NCBI GenBank assembly: GCA_021495925.1
Contig: JAKEKT010000009.1
Location: 434,001-498,000, forward strand
Origin: Diplodia intermedia
Taxonomy: Eukaryota > Ascomycota > Dothideomycetes > Botryosphaeriales > Botryosphaeriaceae
Direction of reading: 5' to 3'
DNA length: 64,000 bases
Shown here piece after piece: positions 33,667-43,703 of the stretch (position 1 is its first letter; each line of letters begins with the position of its first letter). A model generated the notes under the pieces. That model was given only the letters and a program-made list of their open reading frames with translations, searched no databases and was not told the DNA's origin. The translations under genes and the position numbers were made by a program.

Positions 33667-35001
33667 TCACTCCACGCCTTGGTACTCTTTCCGCCACTCC
33701 GCCAACATTTCGACCGTCACGTTACTTCCTCCACAGACAACAATGACGACCGCCTCCTCCTTCCCCAGCTTCCTCCCCACTGCTTTCTCGAGCCGCCCGC
33801 CGAAGCAGACCGCTGCGGAAACACCGCACGCCAATTCCACCAGCAGCCTCTCCTCATCCGCCAACCTCAAGCACCCCATGGCCGCCTCCCCATCACTGTA
33901 CACCACACTCCTCACATAATCCTTCAACCCATTCCGAAACGCCGTCTCGCTCACCCTCGTCGCCCCCAGACTCGTCGCCAAACTCGTGATCCCGGGCAAC
34001 GTCACCAGCCTCCCCGCCTCGACGCTCGCGCGCAAGCTGGCCGCGCCCTCGGTCTCGACCGCCACGACGCGGGTCCCGCGCCGCGCCCACCCCCTCTCCT
34101 CGACGCCGCGGCACAGCCCGTTGAACAGCCCGCCGCCGCCGACGCTGCACACCACCGCCGCCGGCGCCGGGGGCTTGCTGCCTCCTCCTCCTCCTGCCAC
34201 CCCGAGCTCCGCCTCCAGCTGCGCCGCCACCTCCCCGACGATCCCCTTGTTCCCCTCCCACACGTCCTCGTGGTCGAACGGCGGCACGTACACGCCCTCC
34301 TCGCCCCTCTCCCCCGCGCGCCGCAGCTCCACGCCCCGCAGGTGCGCGTCCGCCTCGGCCCACGTCGCGCCCGCCTGGACGACGTCGCGCGCGCCGGCGG
34401 CGCGCAGCTTGGCGATCATGAACGGCTTCGTCGACAGCGGGACGACGACGGTGCAGGGCCGGCGCAGGGCGGTCGCGGCGTGCGCGGCGGCGAGCCCGGC
34501 GTTGCCGCCCGACGAGCTGAAGAAGTGCACGGTGGACGGCCCGTGGGGCGCGCGTAGGAGGGCGAGGGTCATGAGGTTGCCGATGCCTCTGGTTTGTTTT
34601 GCTTGTGTTAGGTTTGGATTTTTTTTTTGGGGGTGGAAGGATGGATGGATGGATGGCACGTGATGTGGAGTTGGCTGGGAGGGATAGTGTTGGACGTGTG
34701 GGGAATTGATGTGGCCTCCGTGGCCCTTCTTTTCTCTTCCTTCCTCTTCTTCCTCTCGACCTCTTGCTTTTTTTGCGTCTTTCTTGTGGCTTACCTCGAT
34801 TTGAAAGATCCCGACGGCTGAAGGTTCTCAAGTTTCAGAAAGACTCTGCTTTTTGCGTGTCAGTTATGACTCACGAGAATTGGGGAAGGGAGATCGTATG
34901 TACCATCCAGCCGCTTTGGAGAGGGCGACGGATTCGACCAGCGGAGTGCTTCGCCATGGCCGCTGGTCGGTAGGCAGTTCGTGGGACTCGGTGACAGTCA
35001 T
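33667..35001 (-). CDS. L-serine/threonine dehydratase-like PLP enzyme
   Basis: Three exons (34904-35001, 34795-34848, 33667-34588) encode 357 residues. The reconstructed N-terminus has RPWRSTPLVESVALSKAAGC and the PLP-binding lysine in LENLQPSGSFKSRGIGNLM, split over two introns. SSSGGNAGLAAAHAA is the phosphate-cradle loop region and CSVGGGGLFNGLCRG the second glycine-rich loop. This matches fold-type II dehydratases that deaminate serine to pyruvate or threonine to 2-oxobutyrate (CHA1-like). There is no C-terminal ACT domain, so it is the catabolic, not the biosynthetic (ILV1) type. Intron 2 is long (34589-34794, 206 bases) and contains a GGAT microsatellite. The gene body is GC-rich with long shadow frames. 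Confidence 0.9.
34639..34656 (+). repeat. GGAT microsatellite in an intron
   Basis: Four and a half GGAT units lie in the long second intron of the dehydratase gene. It has no coding effect. Confidence 0.8.
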
Positions 35002-35667
35002 TTTGTTTTGATTTCCCGGGCAATTGAGGCTGCTGAAGACGGGCGAAACGATGTCTGGCTGTTGTATCTGCTGAAGGTTGAAAAGTGGCTATATAAATGG
35101 GTGTATGTAGTCTGATGACGGCTTCCGTCGGCTTGTCGCGCAAAGGGCGCGTCAGCCCGCCAATCCCGGCCCGATTCGACCATGTGTAAGCATGACCGTA
35201 CTTGTCTCCAACACGAATACGTTTTTAGAAAACGCACCATCTTCCATCCCATTCTTCAACTCGAGCTTGTCGCCCATGATCCGCTTTCTCACGACTTCGT
35301 TCAATTTCTCTAACCCGAAGATACAACTCTAAATGATCACGAATGGAGGTCGATTGCTTCTCCGGGAACCTTCTCGGCGGCCAGCGTGAGTTCTCAGTTC
35401 ATGCTCCCTCTGCCGTTGGCTCATTGACTCTGATTATTCCTATTTCCTTGATCTTCTCTCTTAATGTCTTAATTACACCTTCTTTGGCTTTTCATCGCTG
35501 TCTTTGCCTCGATCGTTCCATTATTCCCGTACGCCCCCGATTCCCGCAGCCATGGCAGCGGTATTGAATAAGTTCGATCAAGACAAGCATGAGGACGAGG
35601 CTGTGCCGCCCCGACCCTACTTGCATGTCCAAAGCCCCGTCTTCCCAAGTCTGAGTAAGATGTCCGA
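35002..35667. other. Intergenic region between the dehydratase gene and viperin
   Basis: Promoter of the minus-strand dehydratase gene plus the 3' flank of the viperin gene. A plus-strand frame from 35551 (MAAVLNKFDQDKHEDEAVPP) overlaps the viperin end antisense. It is short and unsupported, and I treat it as non-coding. Confidence 0.5.
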
Positions 35668-36702
35668 TCACCATTCCAGCTCCTTCTTGCTACCACCACC
35701 GCCACACTCGCTCTGTTGCTGCTGCATGTCCGACCTGCCCCAGTCGTAAATACCGCCTCGTTCGACAAACGATGTCTTGTCCCAGACAACCTGCTTCATG
35801 GCTTCCTTGACGCCGACTTGCAGAATCGACTCGCTCTTCGTCATGACGCCCTCTCCCTTGTCCAGGAAGCACATGTACTCGTCCAGAAGCAGGTAGCTGC
35901 TCGCCATGGAATTATTATCCTCGGGGACATAGCACGGAAGGTGCCGATGGCGGCGGCAGAAGGTGCGCCACTGCTCGTCGGTCACCAGGAAGGACCTCGC
36001 GTCGCGCTTGCGCGTCTCGTCGTCGTTCTCGCCGGCGACGATGAGGCACTGAAACACCTTCCAGCGGAAGGGCGCCAGGCGCGCCACGTCGGCGGCCATG
36101 TCCTCGTCCCAGTTGTGCGCGTTGACGACCGTGTTGAGCTTGAACTTGACGCCGTACCGGCGGCACCACTCGGCGATGCGGAACAGCCGGGCCACGTTGC
36201 CGCCGTCGTCGCCGCGCCCGATCTTCCGGTTCGTCGCCGCGTCGAACGAGTCGCACGACACGGCCAGGATGTCCAGCCACCGGCTGTTCTCCCGCATCCA
36301 CGCCTCCCGGATCTTGCTGCCGTTGCTGACGATGCTGACGCTCTCGATGCGGAGCTCCTCCTTGCAGTAGCGGAGTAGCTCGGTCAGGAGGCGCGGGTAG
36401 AGGAAGGGTTCTCCGCCCGCGATGTTGAGCTTGCGCATGCCGGCCTCCTTGAGCAGCCGCAGACCGCGTTTCGCCTCGTCGATGGGAAGGACGTAAGACG
36501 ACGTCTCGGTGTGGAAGCAGAAGCCGCATGTGTAGTTGCATTTGCGGGATGGAAAGTAGTTCACCGAGACCGGGGCGGCCGGTTCCTTGGACTGGTCCTC
36601 GGCATTGATCGGTTCGAAGTGCTTCTTGATTGCGTAGAGGCCAATAATGATTAAGAGGCATAGGACAGCCGGTCCATTCGCCAGGAGAGAAACGATCGCC
36701 AT
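35668..36702 (-). CDS. RSAD2-like: Viperin-like radical SAM enzyme (RSAD2 homologue)
   Basis: A single exon of 344 residues from the Met at 36702. An in-frame ATG at 36786 would add 28 residues. The N-terminus is a hydrophobic anchor (AVLCLLIIIGLYAIKKH). The radical SAM core has the CX3CX2C cluster site CNYTCGFC, followed by FHTETSSYVLP, GGEP for SAM binding, VSIVSNGSKI, DILAVSCDSFD and FRWKVFQCLIVAGEN. These are viperin-specific signatures rather than general radical SAM features. The C-terminus has RGGIYDWGRSD, a Gln/Gly-rich insert, and the ending ELEW. Animal viperins end in Trp, needed for Fe-S cluster delivery by the CIA machinery, and this is preserved. Viperin converts CTP to ddhCTP, a viral polymerase chain terminator. 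The head-to-head neighbour is a nucleoside monophosphate kinase. Confidence 0.95.
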   Translation of the reverse strand: MAIVSLLANGPAVLCLLIIIGLYAIKKHFEPINAEDQSKEPAAPVSVNYFPSRKCNYTCGFCFHTETSSYVLPIDEAKRGLRLLKEAGMRKLNIAGGEPFLYPRLLTELLRYCKEELRIESVSIVSNGSKIREAWMRENSRWLDILAVSCDSFDAATNRKIGRGDDGGNVARLFRIAEWCRRYGVKFKLNTVVNAHNWDEDMAADVARLAPFRWKVFQCLIVAGENDDETRKRDARSFLVTDEQWRTFCRRHRHLPCYVPEDNNSMASSYLLLDEYMCFLDKGEGVMTKSESILQVGVKEAMKQVVWDKTSFVERGGIYDWGRSDMQQQQSECGGGGSKKELEW

Positions 36703-36953
36703 GATCAGGAGCGGGTGACGGAAGAAGATTGGAGGTGGGAAGGAGAGTGCAGGAAAGACGGCGGTGGTCACTGAAGTACCAAACAAAAGCTAAGCAGTTG
36801 ACTGGTTGAGGAAGGTGAATGTGACCAATCATGCCGGCAGGTGCACCTGCCGTCCGCAAGTTTGGACCGCATATGACATCTGGCGCTTGCGCTACGTTAA
36901 TCGGAAGCAGCTATCGCTACTGCTTACTCTTGACCTACCGGCCCACAAACACC
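36703..36953. promoter_or_regulatory. Shared divergent promoter of the viperin and kinase genes
   Basis: Only 251 bases separate the two start codons, so both genes must be controlled from this segment. It contains GACCAATCA (a CCAAT box, about 36823-36831) and just beside it the 18-base palindrome 36836-36853. A CT/GA-rich stretch lies on the viperin side. Co-regulation is inferred from the geometry. Confidence 0.75.
36836..36853. promoter_or_regulatory. Perfect 18-base palindrome CGGCAGGTGCACCTGCCG, candidate operator
   Basis: The sequence equals its own reverse complement over 18 bases. It sits in the middle of the 251-base divergent promoter, about 134 bases from the viperin start and 101 from the kinase start. 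It contains CAGGTG/CACCTG E-box half-sites and CGG/CCG ends, both used by fungal dimeric regulators. The factor is unknown. Confidence 0.6.
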
Positions 36954-37782
36954 ATGGAGAATCCTTCTACCACCCCCAACCCCCGCAGCTTTGCGGTCAT
37001 TTTCGTCCTTGGTACGTTTCCTCAGACCTTCCAGCTTACCCCGGCCGTGCTCTAAGAACTTCTTTTTTTTTTTTTTTCAGGGGCACCCGGCGCCGGAAAA
37101 GGTACACTGTGCACCCATCTCGCGCAAGCGCACAACCTGACGCACTACTCCGTCGGGGACAACCTCCGCAGTTGGATGCGCGCCAACCGCACCACATCGC
37201 TCGCCGTCGCCATCCAAGACAAGCTCGACAACCAGGGATTCCTCACCTCCGCCGACCTGAATCCGTTCATTCGCCAGGCGGTCAAGGATGCCATCTACCG
37301 CGACCAGCCGAAGCCGCAAGGCATTCTGATCGACGGATTCCCGCGCTGCACTGAGCAGTCGGAATCTTTCGATGCGTGGCCGTTCCAGGACGAATTACCA
37401 CTTGCTCCGGGCGGTGCCGGCGCCGCAAGTGCGAAACCGGACGTTGTGCTCTCTTTCGGCGTCACCAAGCAGAATGCGGAGGCGAGATATCTAGCCCGAG
37501 CGCGCGATGGCAACGACAGCAAGGAGAAGTTTGAGAGGCGTTTCGCCGAATACGAGGCGGAGACCGTGGCCGTTGAGGAGGTGTATCGGCAGCGTGGCGT
37601 TTTGATCGATGTGGGTATCAAACAGTCTGCACGAAGAGAAAGTCAGATACTAACGGCTATAGGTTGATGCAAATGGAACGAAGGAGGAGAGTGTTGATGA
37701 GATGACGAAAACGCTTAGAAAGAGCGAGCTGTGGCAGAAAATCATCGTTGACGGAAGTCCAGCAGCGCATTTCCTCGTATGA
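36954..37782 (+). CDS. Nucleoside monophosphate kinase, UMP/CMP-kinase type
   Basis: Three exons (36954-37011, 37081-37610, 37663-37782) encode 235 residues. The P-loop GAPGAGKGT is split by the first intron. HYSVGDNLRSWM is the NMP-binding start, GILIDGFPRCTEQ the core motif, and ARARDGNDSKEKFERRFAEY a short lid. RQRGVLIDVDANGTKEESVDEM is the usual C-terminal segment of adenylate/UMP-CMP kinases. The family transfers phosphate from ATP to a nucleoside monophosphate; the short lid fits the UMP/CMP type, but the base preference cannot be read with certainty. No presequence is evident. The 5' intron has a 16-base T tract before the acceptor. Its position head-to-head with viperin suggests it supplies CDP, and so CTP, for ddhCTP synthesis. 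Confidence 0.88.
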
Positions 37783-39007
37783 AGGGCTTGAGAAATGGGA
37801 ACTATCGCGGGTGTAGCACTGCTTCACGTTTGCTTGAGGTTTCACGAAGAGTTGAAGCCAAAGATCAACTTCTTGATACGCATACAAGACTTGGTGATTG
37901 CCAGGGTGGCAAACTCCATGTCAAACGCCGCACTTGCCAAGCTCAAGGAACGATATGTGTACGACCCAAGACCCTCCTGCTGGGCGCGCCACATTTTAAG
38001 CGTCGTCGTGAACGGTCATCTGGGCTGTCCGACGTGCAATTCGTGCGTCGTCGCCGCGCGGCGAATTGGACGGCCGGTCCGGTACGGGATTGGCCCTTGA
38101 AAGCTGATGGGTCTAGAGTTAATCGACGGTGTGATACTCTTGAAAAGGGAGAGGCCAATTCTTATTTCTCATTCTGCATTGAAAGGCGTACGGCACGATA
38201 ATGAAGCGTAGATGATACGGTTGAGGGATAGTCGGCGGTGCCGTTGCTCTTTGATGCTCGATCCTAAAAAGGCCTGTAGAAACACAAGAGTTGAAGAGAA
38301 ATATTTATACAGCACGGAGGACGAGTTACCAGCTGTCGGGATTCAATATGGTGTTTTTCTTTCCAGGATCCCACTTTCAATAATCTTTGAATTTGGTAAT
38401 CTGCTGCTGGTCTGCTTTCGTTACTTGTCATCCCACTCCTCCTGTTCGCTGTTGATGTGCACCTGGAACATGGTGTTTATCAATGGTGAAGCGGGCGGCT
38501 TGGATCTCCTTCGTTTGGATAGGTAAACGCGGCCTGCTACGGCATGATGTTCGTGGTTTCTCTATCACTGCTACCGGTAACGTCGGGTCAGTCACTTGCG
38601 TCGATTGAAAAGCCGGGAGAAAAACACTGGGAACTTGGTGCCTCCCCCGGCTAGTGTCATCCAAGATATTACATCTCCAGCGAACGCAATTCCCTTCGCT
38701 AGTCGAGTTGAGTTTCAATCCCAGTCTTATAGAGAGTATAATCCGCTCGGATGCCGCCAAGGTCGGGCTCGAGGTCTTGGCGCTACACGAACACTGCGAA
38801 GGAACCATGTAAGTCATGAATCGACAGTCGTATTTCATTCGTAATCGCCCGAACCCAATTCTAGCAACCTCATCTCCCCCCTTTCGACGATGATATTCAG
38901 CCCTCCAACCGCGGCATCCTGCTCCGCTTCAAAGCGTTGGTTTCCGAATGCCTTCTCCCTCTCTCTTTCCTCCTCCTGGAACGTATGCGTAGCGTATGCG
39001 TGTGTTT
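37783..39007. other. Intergenic region between the kinase and EthD genes
   Basis: This convergent space holds no supported gene. Frames near 37795-38201 overlap in several phases and look random. Confidence 0.5.
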
Positions 39008-39485
39008 TTAGTTCGTGCCGACAACCTCGCCGAGCAGGAAGACGGGCGACTGGTTCGTGAACTTGGGGATGTCGGCCATGACGGGCTCGCCGCGGTTCTT
39101 GACTGCGTCGTCGACCTCGTCCTTGGTGTTGAACTCGAGGATGCACTGGACGCTGTAGGGCGCCTCCTCGCCGGGCACGGCGGTGCCGATGATGCTGTGG
39201 TGGGGGTCAGCGCGAGTGGTCGCGTGCACATACTACAGCGGTTGGGGAGTGGTTTGGAGGTGGGGTAAGGAGGGGCGGGACGGGGCGGGACGGGGCTGTT
39301 GTGTAGATCGCGGCGGTCGGAGGGAGGGAAGGAGGGGCGGCTGTGGACCGGACTCACCGGGAAACTTTCCAGGCCTTCATGCCGAAGTGCTTCTGCGCCA
39401 GCGGCATGTGGGTCTGGAGGTAGTATTCGAGGTTGAAGGTGGCGTCGGAGACGTTGGGGTAGAGGACGGTGACGGTGACGGCCAT
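39008..39485 (-). CDS. Small EthD-domain protein
   Basis: Two exons (39358-39485, 39008-39194) encode 104 residues, a usual length for this family. The sequence has VTVLYPNVSDATFNLEYYLQ, THMPLAQKHFGMKAWKVSR, PYSVQCILEFNTKDEVDDAV and a VMADIPKFTNQSPVFLLGEV ending, matching the EthD/dimeric alpha-beta barrel fold. Members are often linked to ring-compound or sterol-like metabolism, but the substrate is unknown. The intron is 163 bases with a GTGAGT donor and a CCACAG acceptor. No metabolic cluster is adjacent. Confidence 0.88.
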
Positions 39486-42400
39486 GGTAGCGGTGTGAGT
39501 GGGTATACGTCGGGTCGATGAAGTTGGCGGTGGTGGTGGCAGTGGAGATGGTGATGAGAGTGAGCAGAGCTGATCAGGCGGGGCAGAGGCGGGGTTTTGA
39601 GGCGGCAGACTCGGGCGACAATCAGAAGAGATCAGTTGCGAAGTCGGTCAGGCTTACTGAGCCTCGAGTGGGTACGCCGTGGAATGCCCGGCTGAAGCGG
39701 GGCTCACGGCGGACGGCTCCCTGCGGGGTAGAGGCGACATTCTAGGCGCACCAAGACACTTCTTTGACTGAGTGTCGGTCGGTGCAACGGAAGCGCCTAG
39801 AGATTGACGTTAACCCCATTATCTCCGTATACAGACTGCAATTGTCGCAAATCAGCGGCGTCGGAAGTTCAGCGTGGGTGCGCCGCTGCGGTCACCGTAG
39901 TGGGGGCGCCAGCCCGGCGGGTAGGCTGGCGGTGGGGGGGTTCTGCAGGGCTGGACGCAGCAGCCACTGCCAATCTCTCCATTCAATGCTTGTACCTTTC
40001 CGACGGCTGCGTGAACCAGCAACCTTGTTTTGCCGGCGATTCGCATTAGCTGCTGGCCCTCCACCCCTTTCTGGTCCTATTCACTTCTTCTAAATCCTAC
40101 TTTGTTGGGATTTTAGCAAACGACAAATCGAGGTACGGAGAAGCATCTGTAAACCTGTTAGTCCAACGGGCATATGCTAGTAAGCTACGAGAGAGCAAAT
40201 GTGGGTCGTTGAGATAAGAGCACCAAGGATGAGGCTGAGGCAGCAATCCCGCTGCTTGGTTGGGGATCCTTCGCCAAGAACCCTGCTGACACAACCTCTT
40301 TTGAGAACCCAATTGTTTGCCTGTAGTCTTTGTTTTTGAGCACAATTTGACCGCAGTCTATTGATGCCAAGGCCATGGTAGACCTTGGGAGGTGCAGGAC
40401 CAAGAGATCAACTCTCCGAGTCTGTATGATGGTCAAGAATATTTTACCTTTCATGTCTATCCGAAGCCTTAGCATACCACTCAACCGTACATCGACTTCT
40501 TCCGAATCGGCTCGGCTCCCTCGCAAGTATGGAATCACAGACTTGGCGAAGAAACTCTGCTTACCGTGGTCTGCAAGGTTCTCGATCATCAACTCGCCTT
40601 GCTTAAGACGACCATTGGCCGTGGTTCGGGCGTTGAGCGGTGATGCGCTACATACGCCTCGTTATCCAGCATCAAAACACGGAGATCCTCGAAACAACAT
40701 AGGTAAGAGGCGTTGACCACAAAAGCCTTTTTTTGTATTTTTAGGACGAGACTAAATAAAGAACAAGAAAGATGTTCCACCGGTGAAGTGTGGGGGACCG
40801 ACAGAAAACGGCGAAGGGATGGCGAAAAGTAGTGTCCCGAAGATGGGTACCCAAAGCAACGTTTTTAAGGTGTGGCGCAGCGACTAGGTCGTACGAGAGC
40901 AGCAGGTGCACCCGGCAGGTGCAACGGTGGTATTCCAAGGTCTGCGAAGGTATACACTGGCGGTTGCACGATTGAAGAGTGACGGCCTTGGAGAGAGCAG
41001 CCAACAAGCGGGGCCAACTCGTAGGATTCACTGCAGCCGGCCTGGCATTTCTGCCTATGACGCGTCTGCAGTTCCTTTGTACCACCTCAATGGTTATGCC
41101 TTGGCTTTGCGAGAGGCAGGCGCGACGTTTGCCGGCATCTCGATGCAAAACAAGGCAATAGGCAGTCATGAAATCCAAGGAACCATTCTTTTAGCGCGAG
41201 AGCCAGTCCAGCCAGCGAGCGAGCGAGCTAGCCTTGCGCCGGCGGCCATGGAATTCTAGCCTGCTGCCCCGCGCACCGCCACCAGCAGCACGCCCGACGC
41301 CCTGCAAACGCCCCCTCCATTTCCACAACAAGAGTGCCACAACGTCCAAGGCCCGCAGCCGTCCCGCCAAGCCACCTGCGCGCCTCCCAGCCAGCACATT
41401 GTCGGGAATAACCAGCCGGCTATGCTCTGCGCCACGCTGCGCCATCATCTGATTCAGCCCGCAGCTGCACCTACCTGCACGTTGCCGGAACGACGTGCTG
41501 AGACCCAATCCAGAGTATATTCTCAGCATCGTCATCCCGCCCCCAATGCGGGCCAAGCCGCAACGTCATGCCCTGCCGTTCGTTCCGTCGAAGCCGTTTT
41601 ATCCGTTCCGGGAAGCACGCAAAGCTGAAAAAGAATGCCTTCTATTCGCGTTGCCCCTTCGCCGTGCCACTGTGGCTGCAGCCATTGGTCTTTGCATAGC
41701 CGCTGCCGTGCATCCCGCGTCTACCAATCCCCAATCCCCCACTCCCCACCGTCTCCGCAGGGACGAGAACGAAGGAGGCTGCGCCCCGGAATCCGAGTAA
41801 CCAACCTTACGCGTCGCCAATAAATGCTCGTGCCCAAAATAAAACAGAAAAAAAGAAGTAGGCGTAGTAAGTAGTAGTCATGGAAGAGGCGAGGAAGGCG
41901 GGCAGCGACGGCTTCTCCCCCATCCCTTCGCTCACCCAAAAAATCTCACGCAAGACTTACCACAAACGGCGAGAGGCGCAGAGGGAAAAAAAACGTGGAT
42001 GGAGCCGTTCGCCCTCCATTCCTCGCGCTAGCCCCACGGCACACTCCCTTAGCCTTCCCCATTTCCTGTTCTCCCTTACCGTGGGCAACACCTTCCACAA
42101 CTCTCGAGCGCGCTTGCAACCCTGTTTTCTTCGTATTCAGCTCCGTCCCCGTCTCGCCGTCACCTGCAGCCACAACCACTCAACCAGTCACGAGGGGGTG
42201 GGGAGGGGGAAAAGCGTAACGAACAGCTGAGTGAAAGACGGACGGAAGAGAGAAAATAGTCTAGATAGGGGAGGAGGGGAGGGTCTCGGGGAAACATGTT
42301 GCTGCGGGCAGCGCCGTCTCATCAGCCTTCGCTGCTGACCGCGTGCAGATCTGTTCCAACCCGCGTGTTGAGACAAAAAAAAAAAATCGGGAGTCCGCGA

Positions 42401-43703
42401 ACAACGGCCGCCTGCGCCCGCCCCCTTCCCGACGAAACAACGACGACGACGACTATTGCCTCACGTAACCTCAGGGATGTCGCAAGAGGCAAATAAGCGG
42501 TGTGTGAGTGAGACTGAGAACGACGATGATGGGGCCGCGTGAAAATGAAAAGGCAAAACGTCGATGATCAGTAGGTAGTCAGTTGATGAAAGGTAGAACG
42601 AACGGGTAGTGGTGGTGTTTGATGCGCGCGCCTGGCTCTCCTCCCCCTCCCCCTCCCCCTCCCCCGGAAAGTACCTAGGCGCACGCGGCCAGCCAGCCAG
42701 CCCACAAGCCAAGCGTGTGGGATGTTATATCGATCGGCGCTACCGCATTCCATGGCCCAAAACAGTCGCTACCATATGCCGTCTCGGCGCGAGCATTTTT
42801 TTTTAGAGTGCGGGGACGTGCGGATGTACCCTTTTTTTTTCTGCTGCCTCGTGACTCGCGCTAGGTTCTGAGGTTTGTTGATCTTCTAGGAGTAGTGGGC
42901 CGGAGGAACAGGTGGGAGGAGGGTCGCGCGCGGATCCGGGGCTGGGGACGAAGTGCGTCTCAGGAATGTCCCAAGGCGAAGGTGTGGAACGGGAAGGGAT
43001 CACCACCGCCATCGCCATCACCATGCCAATGAAGCTTTTGCCGACGATGAATTGTCCATCCTTTCCCCGGTTCAACTGCGGGCTACTCTTGCCGCTTAGG
43101 TTCAAGCACCGTGTGAGGAGTATGCATGGTGTTTTGTTTGTGAATGTGGATAGTACAATTAAGAATTACAAGGCCAGAGCCTGTCGACACTACTTTATCG
43201 TGCCCTTTTCTACTTCGTGTACATCTCTTCCACTGCACGCTGTGGAAGATCTGAGGGAAGAAAGAATCGCACGAAATGATTTACTTTACTTTGGGTATCT
43301 GTAATAAACAGCCGAGACAAGAAACATGCGTTTCCGTCTCGAAAGAGATCTTTCTCTTTACTTTTCCTTCTGTGCTGGAGATCAATGATGATGCCAAGGA
43401 CTTGTTCTTTCTCCGTCGTCCTGGATGATACTGTGTCGTTGGTGGTGGCCCACCCTCGCGTAGTAGTAATACGCGTATGCATCTTTCGCTGTGCTCGCTC
43501 GCATGAAAATGAGTCCCTCCAAAACTCCCATCGATGCATTTCGGGGAAAAGAAAGAAAAGGAAAAAACAAATGAAATCCTTGCCAGGTTCCCGGTGAACC
43601 TTTTCAGATCATAAACGCCTTGGCACCATATGCTCTCTCTGTGTAGAGATCAAAGCCTGGGGACAGCCGTCACCCGTATTTCTTGACCGTATCGTCTCTT
43701 CTT
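39486..43703. other. Gene-poor region of 4.2 kb
   Basis: No gene could be supported on either strand; frames are short and overlap. 41180-42800 resembles long fungal leader sequence: C- and T-rich with many short runs, including a CCCCTC microsatellite at 42640-42665. There is no adjacent long gene to own it; the neighbouring acyltransferase gene at 45124 is transcribed towards it. A long non-coding transcript or a regulatory region is possible but not shown. Confidence 0.5.
42640..42665 (+). repeat. CCCCTC microsatellite
   Basis: About four units of CCCCTC form a pyrimidine tract in the gene-poor region. Confidence 0.75.

Noticed and set aside
35504..35749. Plus-strand frame overlapping the 3' end of viperin
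   Set aside because: Short, no family resemblance, and antisense to a well-supported gene.
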